52,706 nucleotides of DNA from Kiloniella sp. (GTDB lineage Bacteria > Pseudomonadota > Alphaproteobacteria > UBA7985). Positions 19,437-27,368 of this stretch are shown piece by piece; the stretch's first letter is position 1; each line of letters starts with the position of its first letter. The position numbers were made by a program, and so were the translations under genes. The stretch lies in NCBI GenBank assembly GCA_002690455.1, contig NZET01000019.1:1-52706 (forward strand), given 5' to 3'. Below the pieces are notes generated by a model. The model did not search any database, was not told where the DNA came from, and saw nothing but the letters and a program-made list of their open reading frames with translations.

Positions 19437-20041
19437 TGAACATTGACGCGGCCTTTGAGCGCCTCCATGCCGAACGCCCGGCCGCGGAAACGATCAAGTG
19501 CGTCTGCGTTTATGGCGGTGCTTCTGGCGGGGCATGGGAAGGCTATGAAGCCGCTGCGGGTGCGCTTGGCCGTGTCATCGGTGAAGCGGGCCTGGGGCTG
19601 GTTTACGGTGGTGGTCAGACCGGGATGATGGGGGCGGTCGCTGATGGCGCTCTGGGTGCTGGGGCGAAGGTTATTGGCGTTATACCCGAATTCCTCGACC
19701 GCGTTGAAGTCGGTCACCGTGCGGTGACGGATCTGCGGCTGGTTCCCGATATGCATACCCGCAAGCGGATGATGTTTGACCTCGCACAGGCCATTGTTGC
19801 CATGCCGGGCGGTTTTGGTACGCTCGAAGAAGTCTTCGAGGTGATTACCTGGAAGCAATTGGGCCGCCACACCAAGCCGATCGTCTTTCTTGATACTGAG
19901 CAAGGGTATTGGCAGCCACTGATGGATTTGATCGATCACGTGGAGGCGCAGGGATTCCTGCACTCGCGCTTGAACAATCTCTATACTTCGATCCGCAATC
20001 CTGAAGATCTGCCGGCAGCCTTTGCTGCGCAGTTGGGTTGA
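19436..20041 (+). CDS. LOG-family protein (nucleotide 5'-monophosphate phosphoribohydrolase-like)
   Basis: 201 aa Rossmann-fold protein of the TIGR00730/LOG family, which cleaves the N-glycosidic bond of (cytokinin) nucleoside monophosphates, releasing base and ribose 5-phosphate. Diagnostic motifs: VYGGASG, LVYGGGQTGMMGAVADGAL, MHTRKRMM (residues 106-113) and PGGFGTLEE (124-132), with the catalytic Glu and the Arg of the active site. Its ATG overlaps the stop of the RND pump gene (TGATG), so it is translated with the pump. Members of this family are common housekeeping enzymes, but the coupling to an efflux pump is unusual and may point to a purine-derived substrate or simple operon drift. 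Confidence 0.9.
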   Translation: MNIDAAFERLHAERPAAETIKCVCVYGGASGGAWEGYEAAAGALGRVIGEAGLGLVYGGGQTGMMGAVADGALGAGAKVIGVIPEFLDRVEVGHRAVTDLRLVPDMHTRKRMMFDLAQAIVAMPGGFGTLEEVFEVITWKQLGRHTKPIVFLDTEQGYWQPLMDLIDHVEAQGFLHSRLNNLYTSIRNPEDLPAAFAAQLG

Positions 20042-20241
20042 ACCTTCGCGAGAAAAGCGACGACGCATTGATCAGATGCGACCCAGTGCAGCCCTGAGCG
20101 GGTCTGGTCGCCATCTCCACCCCATGCTAGCCAAGCACCAGAATTCACCGCGCAGCGCCGACCCGGCACGAGCCAACTCGCTCCGGCATGACGCGCGCGC
20201 GTGCGTTTGTTTTGAATAAGCCGCGGTGCAGGAGAACGTCC

Positions 20242-21459
20242 ATGTCAAAGATTAGTGTCAAGAGTCCCATCATTGAGCTCGATGGTGATGAAATGACCCG
20301 TATCATCTGGTCCTTTATCAAAGAGCGTTTGATCCTGCCTTATCTTGACGTGGACCTGCACTACTACGACCTTGGCATGGAGCGGCGCGACGAGACCGAC
20401 GATCAAATTACTATCGATGCGGCCAATGCGATCAAGGAGTACGGGGTCGGCGTCAAATGCGCGACCATTACCCCGGACGAGGCGCGGGTTGAGGAATTTA
20501 ACCTGAAAAAAATGTACCGCTCACCAAACGGTACGATCCGAAATATCCTTGGCGGCACTGTATTCCGACAGCCGATCATCATGTCCAATGTTCCGCGCTT
20601 GGTACCGGGTTGGACCCAGCCCATTGTCATCGGCCGTCATGCCTTTGGGGACCAGTATCGCGCCACCGATTTCCTCGTACCCGGCGCCGGTCATCTGAAG
20701 ATGGTGTTCGAGCCGGCCGACGGCGGTGATGCGGTGGAGTACCCCGTTTTCGACTTCGAAGAAGCCGGCATCGCCATGGGGATGTATAACCTTGATGAGT
20801 CGATCATCGGTTTTGCCCGGGCCTGCATGAACTATGGCCTGAACCTCGGTTGGCCGGTGTACCTGTCGACCAAAAACACTATTATGAAAAAGTACGATGG
20901 TCGATTTAAAGACTTGTTCCAGCACGTCTTTGAGACCGAATTTAAGGACAAATTTGCCGAAGCGGGCATCACGTACGAACACCGCTTGATTGACGACATG
21001 GTAGCCGCTGCGCTGAAGTGGTCTGGTGGCTTTGTCTGGGCTTGTAAGAACTACGACGGAGACGTCCAGTCTGACACGGTGGCACAGGGTTTTGGCTCAT
21101 TGGGCCTGATGACATCCGTGCTCATGACCCCGGATGGCAAGACGGTTGAGGCGGAGGCTGCGCACGGCACCGTGACCCGCCACTACCGCCTGCACCAGCA
21201 GGGTAAGGAAACGTCGACGAACCCGATTGCCTCGATCTATGCTTGGACCCGGGGTCTGTTCTACCGGGGGCAGTTTGACAACACCCCCGATGTGGTAAAA
21301 TTCTCGCAGGCGCTTGAGTCGGTTTGTGTGAGCACGGTGGAGCAGGGCTATATGACCAAAGACCTTGCGCTGCTGGTGTCGCCGGATCAGGGCTGGCTCA
21401 CCACCTCGCAGTTCCTCGATAAGCTCGATGAAGAGCTAAAGCGGGCCATGGGCCTCTGA
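20242..21459 (+). CDS. icd: NADP-dependent isocitrate dehydrogenase, eukaryotic-type
   Basis: 405 aa homodimeric isocitrate dehydrogenase converting isocitrate to 2-oxoglutarate and CO2 with NADP in the TCA cycle. It is of the subfamily shared by mitochondria and many alphaproteobacteria: [17 protein letters not shown] at the start, [16 protein letters not shown] for substrate binding, [27 protein letters not shown], and [12 protein letters not shown] for NADP. The ATG at 20242 is chosen: AGGAG lies seven bases upstream and the protein then starts [13 protein letters not shown]. The open frame up to 20188 adds an unrelated basic leader. The 200-bp gap before it shows no clear element. Confidence 0.97.
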   Translation: MSKISVKSPIIELDGDEMTRIIWSFIKERLILPYLDVDLHYYDLGMERRDETDDQITIDAANAIKEYGVGVKCATITPDEARVEEFNLKKMYRSPNGTIRNILGGTVFRQPIIMSNVPRLVPGWTQPIVIGRHAFGDQYRATDFLVPGAGHLKMVFEPADGGDAVEYPVFDFEEAGIAMGMYNLDESIIGFARACMNYGLNLGWPVYLSTKNTIMKKYDGRFKDLFQHVFETEFKDKFAEAGITYEHRLIDDMVAAALKWSGGFVWACKNYDGDVQSDTVAQGFGSLGLMTSVLMTPDGKTVEAEAAHGTVTRHYRLHQQGKETSTNPIASIYAWTRGLFYRGQFDNTPDVVKFSQALESVCVSTVEQGYMTKDLALLVSPDQGWLTTSQFLDKLDEELKRAMGL

Positions 21460-21478
21460 TCATCAGGTTTGGTGTGGT

Positions 21479-21508
21479 GGTTCAGGGCGGTTCAGGGCGG
21501 TTCAGGGG
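21479..21508 (+). repeat. Three tandem copies of a 10-bp unit
   Basis: GGTTCAGGGC is repeated three times head to tail just after the icd stop; the last copy ends G instead of C. Its role is unknown and it may be simple slippage. The rest of the 266-bp gap up to the cyclophilin gene shows no clear gene or hairpin. Confidence 0.7.
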
Positions 21509-21725
21509 CCTCCGTTTGCCAGCCGCGCTGAGCAGGTGTCCCTTGGTCAAAATGAACCGCAAGCCTCTGGCCTTAAGTTTTTTAAATAGTGTTGCGCTCA
21601 CAAGAAGATCGTCGGATGCACCAGCGAACAGAACGATGGCCAACGTGTTGGATGGGCGCGCTAAGGGCTCAGCGTCCCGCGAACAGCGCGCTGGGCTAAC
21701 TCACGGATAAAGGAATACGGCCCTC

Positions 21726-22445
21726 ATGCGCTTTCTCATTACCATCGTCGTTGTCGTGGCCATCGCGGTTTTTGGCCTCGTATACGGATCCGGTCAGATT
21801 GGCCAGCTGTTCAGCGGTGACCGTGGCGGAAACGCCCCTTCGGACGCAAGCCCTGCTGCTTCTTCGACTTCCTCCGATCAGGATGCGGCCTATTTGTCCG
21901 ATCAGACCTCTTCCACCTCTGCCGATGCCCTGACCGGGCTGGCAACAACACAGGAGACCATCGCTTTGGATCCCGAAAATACCCTTAACATTCAGCTCAA
22001 AGACGGCACTGTTGTAATTGAGCTGCTTCCTGACGTGGCCCCTCTGCACGTCGCCCGCATCAAGGAGCTAACCCGACAGGGCTTCTACAACGGTATCAAG
22101 TTTCACCGTGTGATCGATGGCTTTATGGCGCAGACCGGTGATCCGCGCGGCGACGGAACCGGTGGTTCAGAGCTGCCGGATCTGCCAGCCGAATTCTCCA
22201 GTGTGCCCTTTGAGCGCGGCACTCTCGGCATGGCACGAGCCCAGAACCCAAATTCAGCAAATTCCCAGTTCTTCATCATGTTTGCGGAAGGTTCGTTCCT
22301 GAATGGTCAATACACAGTCTTTGGCCAGGTGCAGAGCGGCATGGAGTTTGTCGACAACATAACCAAGGGCGCAGGCCAGAATGGGACTTCCTTTGCTGGC
22401 GAGCCAGATACCATGATTGCGGTTTCTATTGCCGCTGACGGCTGA
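21726..22445 (+). CDS. Membrane-anchored cyclophilin-type peptidyl-prolyl isomerase
   Basis: 239 aa. An N-terminal hydrophobic segment (FLITIVVVVAIAVFGLVYG) anchors or exports it; a Ser/Ala/Asp-rich linker to about residue 80 follows. The cyclophilin domain then carries FHRVIDGFMAQTGDP, with the catalytic Arg in FHR, GTLGMARAQNPNSANSQFFIMF and GQYTVFGQV. It would isomerise Xaa-Pro bonds in the periplasm, probably helping to fold exported proteins. It is followed by a second exported cyclophilin gene 251 bp away with a terminator between, so the two are separately transcribed paralogues. Confidence 0.92.
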   Translation: MRFLITIVVVVAIAVFGLVYGSGQIGQLFSGDRGGNAPSDASPAASSTSSDQDAAYLSDQTSSTSADALTGLATTQETIALDPENTLNIQLKDGTVVIELLPDVAPLHVARIKELTRQGFYNGIKFHRVIDGFMAQTGDPRGDGTGGSELPDLPAEFSSVPFERGTLGMARAQNPNSANSQFFIMFAEGSFLNGQYTVFGQVQSGMEFVDNITKGAGQNGTSFAGEPDTMIAVSIAADG

Positions 22446-22559
22446 TGACGTTTCAGTCCTGTCTACGCTTTGATGAAAGCCGCCGGTTCTGCAAAGAGTA
22501 GAGCGGACCGGTGCTCAGCCGGATCGCGGTTCCGTCGGATTTAAGCCACAATATTGATG

Positions 22560-22596
22560 GCCGCAGGTCACATTTTCGGCCTGCGGCTATTTTATT
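22560..22596 (+). terminator. Rho-independent terminator after the first cyclophilin gene
   Basis: Ten-base stem GCCGCAGGTC/GGCCTGCGGC (one G-T pair) with an 8-nt loop, followed by TATTTTATT. It lies 115 bp after the stop of the upstream gene. Confidence 0.75.
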
Positions 22597-22696
22597 GGAA
22601 ACCAACTTTCCAGCGCCCTAATTGCCGGTTCCATAAAACCCGAATCCGCATTAACTTGGCGCTATCTTAGCTCGTATCAGCAGGGGATTGCCTTCG

Positions 22697-23698
22697 ATGA
22701 CCAGAATTATAGCTGCCGGCATGCTGTGTATTGCTCTTTCAATGGGCGGGGCTTCGCTGGCTTCAGCTCAGTCTGCACTTGTGGTCCGTAGCGCCGATGG
22801 CGACGCAGATTGTAGCGATGCTGTGGTGGGGTCGCTCCAGACAGCAGGCTTTTCCGTGCAGGTCGAGGCGATTTCTCCAGTGCCGGAGGGGCAGGCCATC
22901 GACAATGCGCTGGGCGCATTGGTCAACGGACATTCTTTGTTGATTGGCCTGGATTTGCCGCCCGCGACCTTTACTGCCCTCGGGGTGCCCGCCTATGGCA
23001 ACCTACTTTGCCAGGCGCGGTTTAGCAGTGAAGGCGGTGAAGCTGTGTTGGCGCGCGCACTGGAAATCGGTCAACCTATTGCGTTTCAAGCGGCAGTGAT
23101 CCTCTATCCCGAAACCACTGCTGGTTCTTTGGCGTTGGCAATCCTGTCAGGCTTCGACAGCCTCGCTAAACCGTCCCTGACGCAGCTCGCCGCGCAGGTG
23201 GCTGCCGCCGGGGGAGAGGCGGCGAAGACCATGGTTATTGATACCCGCCACGGTCTGATTGCCATAAACCTGCGAGATGACCTTGCGCCTCAGCACACGG
23301 CCCGAATGTTGGAGCTGACCCGGGAAGGATTCTACGACGGTGTTGTGTTCCATCGCGTGATCGATGGTTTTATGGCGCAGACAGGTGACCCAACCGGGAC
23401 TGGGCGAGGGGGCTCAGACAAGCCAGACGTGCCAGCAGAGTTCTCGGATCCGACTGTTGCAAGCTTTACCCGAGGAATTGTTGGGATGGCGCGGTCGCAG
23501 TCACCAGATTCTGCCAATTCTCAATTCTTCATTATGTTTGAAGATGGGCCGTTCCTCGACGGCCAGTACACCATCATTGGCGAGGTCCTCGTTGGCATGG
23601 ATGCGGTTGACCAGATCAAGCGTGGGGCAGAAGGATCTGGGGCAGTGACGAACCCTGATCGGATGCAGCGCGTGTTTGTTCTGGCTGATGAAATCTGA
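22697..23698 (+). CDS. Exported cyclophilin with an extra N-terminal domain
   Basis: 333 aa. The ATG at 22697 is preferred over an in-frame TTG at 22688 because AGGGG lies ten bases upstream. A Sec signal peptide (MTRIIAAGMLCIALSMGGASLASA) is followed by about 150 residues that I do not recognise (SALVVRSADGDADCSDAVVGSLQ, NLLCQARF). A complete cyclophilin domain then carries FHRVIDGFMAQTGDP, GIVGMARSQSPDSANSQFFIMF and GQYTIIGEV. It should isomerise prolyl bonds in the periplasm. The N-terminal part has two Cys that could form a disulfide and may be a substrate or partner domain. Close relative of the cyclophilin just upstream. Confidence 0.88.
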   Translation: MTRIIAAGMLCIALSMGGASLASAQSALVVRSADGDADCSDAVVGSLQTAGFSVQVEAISPVPEGQAIDNALGALVNGHSLLIGLDLPPATFTALGVPAYGNLLCQARFSSEGGEAVLARALEIGQPIAFQAAVILYPETTAGSLALAILSGFDSLAKPSLTQLAAQVAAAGGEAAKTMVIDTRHGLIAINLRDDLAPQHTARMLELTREGFYDGVVFHRVIDGFMAQTGDPTGTGRGGSDKPDVPAEFSDPTVASFTRGIVGMARSQSPDSANSQFFIMFEDGPFLDGQYTIIGEVLVGMDAVDQIKRGAEGSGAVTNPDRMQRVFVLADEI

Positions 23699-23871
23699 AT
23701 GGCGCCGACCTCAGCCATGGCCGCTTCGCGGCCACAGCTGAGGCGTCGCGCAATTTCTTGCTCGAGTTCCGTAACGCGGAACCAATGTTGAGCCGGTCTA
23801 TTGTGATTTGGTCGTGATTGAGCGATCGGCCTTGAGGCCTCTGGTTTCCATTGCTTTGATCAGGCAAAAAC

Positions 23872-23925
23872 GGTTGCGCCGACTTGTCCCCGACCGCGCT
23901 CCGCGCGTCGGGGCCAAGCGTCGCG
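23872..23925 (+). repeat. Hairpin repeat module 3 (copy in element A)
   Basis: Runs from GGTTGCGCC to GCGTCGCG and centres on the hairpin CCCCGAC...GTCGGGG at 23888-23913. A closely similar module occurs at 30257-30310 in the same direction, although the neighbouring core repeat is inverted between the two places. Confidence 0.7.
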
Positions 23926-23976
23926 CAGCCTTAAACAAAAGGCCGCCACGGCGGACAAAGTCCGGTGTGTCTTCTT

Positions 23977-24026
23977 GACTGCGCGGATGAGATTTGTAGG
24001 CCGCGAAGCGGCGTCAAATCGAGTAC
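23977..24026 (-). repeat. Dispersed 50-bp core repeat, copy A
   Basis: Read on the minus strand it differs from copy C (30161-30210) at 6 of 50 positions. It contains the hairpin GCCGC-TTC-GCGGC and then TACAAATC. A second small hairpin, CGGAC..GTCCG, lies beside it at 23952-23965. It sits in the 401-bp gap between two convergent genes (a cyclophilin and an aldo/keto reductase), where no gene is visible. Confidence 0.8.
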
Positions 24027-24099
24027 GCCACCAAATGTCACCCCTAAGTGCCCGAGGCATCGAACCTATTCCGGTCCGATTACCAGTCTACTCATTTTG

Positions 24100-25140
24100 T
24101 CAGGGGCAGGGATATGTGTGGAGGCGATGCAGACGGTGGATTTCCTGAAGCAGTTCGTCACTCAGCGTCACTGTTGTGGCATCAAGAGCAACCTGCAACT
24201 GTTCAATGGTGGTACCGCCTGGGATTGAGGCAGTAACAAACGGCTGCATGTAAACAAAGGCATGCGCCATGATTGATGGATCAACGTTGAACTTCCGCGC
24301 CAGCGAGATGTATTTTGCGGCCACTTCATTACCATAGTCCGAGTTATAGCCAGACCGTTCTGGCCAGAGCGCTAAACGGGACCCTGAAGGTCGCTTTCCA
24401 TCCAGATATTTTCCGCTCAGGTGTCCGGCAGCCAGCGGCGAGTATGCAAGCAGGGCAACATCTTCGTTCATAGAGACCTCTGCGTTGCCCGTATCAAATA
24501 CCCTGTTGAGGAGATTATAGGGATTCTGGATCGAGGCGACCCTTGCTTGGCCTGTTGCCTCACTGCGGGCAATCCAGTCCATGACGCCCCACGGGCTTTC
24601 ATTGGATACGCCCCAGGCGCGAATTTTCCCCTCTTTCACCAGTGCATCGAGCGCCTCCAGAGTCTCAGCCCGGTCTGCGCCCTCATCAGGGTTTGGCCGG
24701 GTCTGGCCAAGTTTGCGGAAATGGGTCCAGCCCCTGTCGGGCCAGTGCAACTGATAGAGATCGATATAATCTGTCCTCAGGCGTGTCAGAGAGCCTTCGA
24801 TCGCCTCGCGAATGCTCTGTTTGGTGTGCCGAGACACGCCGCCCCGGATCCAGTTGAAATCATCTTCCGGGCCCGTGACCTTGCTGGCCAGAATGATATC
24901 TGATCGCTTACCGGTCTTCGTAAACCACTCCCCGATGATTTCTTCTGTCTGGCCTTGTGTGTCAGCTGTTGGTCGGCTGGGATAAAGCTCCGCGGTATCG
25001 AAGAAGTTAATACCATTGGCGCTGGCCCAATCCATTTGAGCGTGCCCTTCGTCAGCAGAGTTCTGCTGACCCCACGTCATTGTGCCAAGGCAAAATTCTG
25101 AAACTTGGATGCCAGTCCGGCCGAGGGGTTTCATCCGCAT
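24100..25140 (-). CDS. Aldo/keto reductase, Tas-like
   Basis: 346 aa NADPH-dependent reductase with a TIM-barrel fold. Catalytic residues D48 and Y53 (FFDTAELYPSRP), K87 (ILASKVTG) and the His of LYQLHWPDR are in place. The start MKPLGRTGIQVSEFCLGTMTWG and the long loop match the Tas/YajO-type group of bacterial aldo/keto reductases. It reduces a carbonyl to an alcohol; the substrate is unknown. It starts only 4 bp after the stop of aroC, so it is the third gene of a fabI-aroC-AKR run. Confidence 0.92.
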   Translation of the reverse strand: MRMKPLGRTGIQVSEFCLGTMTWGQQNSADEGHAQMDWASANGINFFDTAELYPSRPTADTQGQTEEIIGEWFTKTGKRSDIILASKVTGPEDDFNWIRGGVSRHTKQSIREAIEGSLTRLRTDYIDLYQLHWPDRGWTHFRKLGQTRPNPDEGADRAETLEALDALVKEGKIRAWGVSNESPWGVMDWIARSEATGQARVASIQNPYNLLNRVFDTGNAEVSMNEDVALLAYSPLAAGHLSGKYLDGKRPSGSRLALWPERSGYNSDYGNEVAAKYISLARKFNVDPSIMAHAFVYMQPFVTASIPGGTTIEQLQVALDATTVTLSDELLQEIHRLHRLHTYPCP

Positions 25141-25144
25141 TGAG

Positions 25145-26266
25145 TTAGATTTCCTTTTTATCCCAGGGGCGTGTCGTCAAGGGGGTGCCGTCGGCCCGAG
25201 CCTGTAGCAGGTGGTCAGCCAGCACAATCGCCATCATGGCTTCAGCGACGGGAACGCCTCGGATAGCCACACAGGGGTCATGCCGCCCTTTAGTCACAAC
25301 CTCTACAGTTTCCCCAAACCGATTGAGGGAGCGCCGCGGCGTCAGAATTGAGGATGTCGGCTTTATCGCTAGTCTTGCGATTACGGATTGCCCTGTACTG
25401 AGTCCGCCCAGAATGCCTCCGGCGTGATTGCTGGTAAATTGTGGAGTGCCGGCGGCATCGATTTCCATCTCATCCGCATTACCGACGCCGTTGAGTGCCG
25501 CTGCTTCAAATCCATCACCGATCTCGACGCCTTTGGCAGCATTGATGGACATTAAAGCTGCGGCAAGATCGCTATCGAGTTTGCCGTAGATCGGCTGCCC
25601 GAGTCCCACAGGCACACCATCAGCAACGACTTCAATCACACCACCGGCCGAATTACCGTCTTTGCGGAGCTTTTCGAGGATCTCGGCCCACAGTATGGCA
25701 GCTTCGCTATCTGGGCAGAAAAATGGATTTTCGGCGACTTGGCTCCAGTCCCACCGCGTCCGATCAAGCCCGTGGCCGCCCATAGTGATCAGAGCACCGC
25801 GCACGATAACCGGCTTTGGGGGAAGATCACGCAGAATCACTCGTGCGATAGCACCTGCTGCTACACGCATTGCGGTTTCGCGAGCGGACGATCGACCGCC
25901 ACCCCGGTAGTCCCGCAAGCCGTATTTATGCCAGTAGGTAAAGTCTGCATGACCCGGCCTGAACTGATCCCGGATCTGACCGTAGTCTTTTGAACGTTGG
26001 TCGCCGTTATGGATGATCAATCCGACAGGCGAGCCGGTCGTAAAACCTTCAAAGACGCCGGAGACGATGCTGACCTCGTCGCTCTCCCGTCTCTGAGTCA
26101 CGAACTTGCTAGTTCCAGGCTTGCGGCGATCGAGGTCCGGTTGAATATCTGCTTCACTCAAGCGCAGGCCGGCCGGTACACCATCGACAACGCAACCGAT
26201 TTGGGGGCCGTGGCTTTCGCCGAAGGTTGTAAAGCGGAACAGGGTCCCGAACGAATTGCCGGCCAT
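25145..26266 (-). CDS. aroC: Chorismate synthase
   Basis: Converts 5-enolpyruvylshikimate 3-phosphate to chorismate with reduced FMN, the last shikimate-pathway step. 373 aa from the ATG at 26266. Signatures: [18 protein letters not shown] at the start, the [13 protein letters not shown] loop, [14 protein letters not shown], and the late segment [19 protein letters not shown]. Codons upstream of 26266 read into the end of fabI and are not used. It is 7 bp downstream of fabI, in the same operon. Confidence 0.97.
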   Translation of the reverse strand: MAGNSFGTLFRFTTFGESHGPQIGCVVDGVPAGLRLSEADIQPDLDRRKPGTSKFVTQRRESDEVSIVSGVFEGFTTGSPVGLIIHNGDQRSKDYGQIRDQFRPGHADFTYWHKYGLRDYRGGGRSSARETAMRVAAGAIARVILRDLPPKPVIVRGALITMGGHGLDRTRWDWSQVAENPFFCPDSEAAILWAEILEKLRKDGNSAGGVIEVVADGVPVGLGQPIYGKLDSDLAAALMSINAAKGVEIGDGFEAAALNGVGNADEMEIDAAGTPQFTSNHAGGILGGLSTGQSVIARLAIKPTSSILTPRRSLNRFGETVEVVTKGRHDPCVAIRGVPVAEAMMAIVLADHLLQARADGTPLTTRPWDKKEI

Positions 26267-26273
26267 AGATCGC

Positions 26274-27107
26274 TCAGCCTTTCTTGGCAGCGGTTTCGGT
26301 GAGCAACGCGCCCAGTTCTCCGGCCTGGTCCATCGCAATCATGCCATTAATGTTCGCACCACCGTCTACGTAGTGGATTTCGCCAGTGACACCGTTTGAC
26401 CAGGGAGAGATCAAGTAAAGACAGGCATCACCTACGTCCTGAATGGTAACATTCCGGCGTAGTGGCGCGTTGAGCTCGTTCCACTTCAGCATTGTACGGA
26501 AGTCACCAATGCCCGAGGCCGCCAGAGTCCGTACTGGTCCCGCGGACAAGCCATTTACCCGCACGCCGCGCGGGCCGAAGTCAGAGGCAAGATAGAGCAC
26601 AGAAGCCTCCAGAGCCGCTTTTGCGACGCCCATGACGTTGTAATTGGGAACAACCTTAACCGCGCCCTGATAGGTGAGGGTCACGAGCGACCCACCCTTG
26701 TTCATCAACGGGGCTGCGCGCTGGGCTACAGCTGTGAACGAGTAAACCGATATATCCATCGTTAGAGCGAAGTTTTCGCGGCTGGTTCCGAGATATTCGC
26801 CCTTGAGTTCCTCTTTGTTAGAGAAACCAATGGCATGAACAACAAAATCGATGCTGCCCCACTTGGCTTTCAAAGCGCTGAACAGAGAATCGATCGACGC
26901 GTCATCCGTGACATCGCAGGTCAGCATGTCCGCGCCGACCTGAGCGGCCAAAGGTGCCACGCGTTTCTCGAGCACCTCGCCCTGGTATGAGAAGGCCAGT
27001 TCGGCACCTTCGCGAGCTGCTGACTGCGCGATGCCCCAGGCGATCGACTTGTCGTTGGCAACGCCCATGATTAGGCCTCGTTTCCCGGCCAGAACGCCTG
27101 TTGTCAT
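26274..27107 (-). CDS. fabI: Enoyl-[acyl-carrier-protein] reductase (NADH), FabI
   Basis: Reduces trans-2-enoyl-ACP in each round of type II fatty acid synthesis. 277 aa short-chain dehydrogenase fold with the FabI-specific start [20 protein letters not shown]. The catalytic pair is Tyr-x6-Lys in YNVMGVAK, with the upstream Tyr in LTYQGA. The late segments [13 protein letters not shown] and ITPW-like [13 protein letters not shown](HYVDGG) are typical. First gene of the fabI-aroC-AKR operon. Its upstream gap (27108-27368) also carries repeat copy B and is shared with the divergent membrane-protein gene. Confidence 0.97.
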   Translation of the reverse strand: MTTGVLAGKRGLIMGVANDKSIAWGIAQSAAREGAELAFSYQGEVLEKRVAPLAAQVGADMLTCDVTDDASIDSLFSALKAKWGSIDFVVHAIGFSNKEELKGEYLGTSRENFALTMDISVYSFTAVAQRAAPLMNKGGSLVTLTYQGAVKVVPNYNVMGVAKAALEASVLYLASDFGPRGVRVNGLSAGPVRTLAASGIGDFRTMLKWNELNAPLRRNVTIQDVGDACLYLISPWSNGVTGEIHYVDGGANINGMIAMDQAGELGALLTETAAKKG

Positions 27108-27255
27108 GCTTGATTCCTTCCGTGAGTGATTCCGAGCGGGTCGGCTGTTAAGTCATACCTTCCGCGGTCTTAAGCGTGCAAGCGCGATGCTGCGCTTCTC
27201 AGCCTTGCTCAAAGACAGCGCTATCCGCCGTGTTGAGCGTGCCATATGCGGTGGC

Positions 27256-27305
27256 GTGCTCGATTTTACGCCGCTTCGCGGCTTACAAATCTCCCCCGCG
27301 CAATC
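27256..27305 (+). repeat. Dispersed 50-bp core repeat, copy B
   Basis: Identical to copy C (30161-30210) except at 2 of 50 positions, including the perfect hairpin GCCGC-TTC-GCGGC. It lies in the divergent gap between fabI and the YihY-like gene, about 65 bp before the latter's proposed start. No module 3 accompanies it here. Confidence 0.85.
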
Positions 27306-27368
27306 GCTGGTCCTCAGAGTCCCGTTTTGCTAAGGAGAGTCATACCACGGCAAGAGGTAGCCTCTCCT

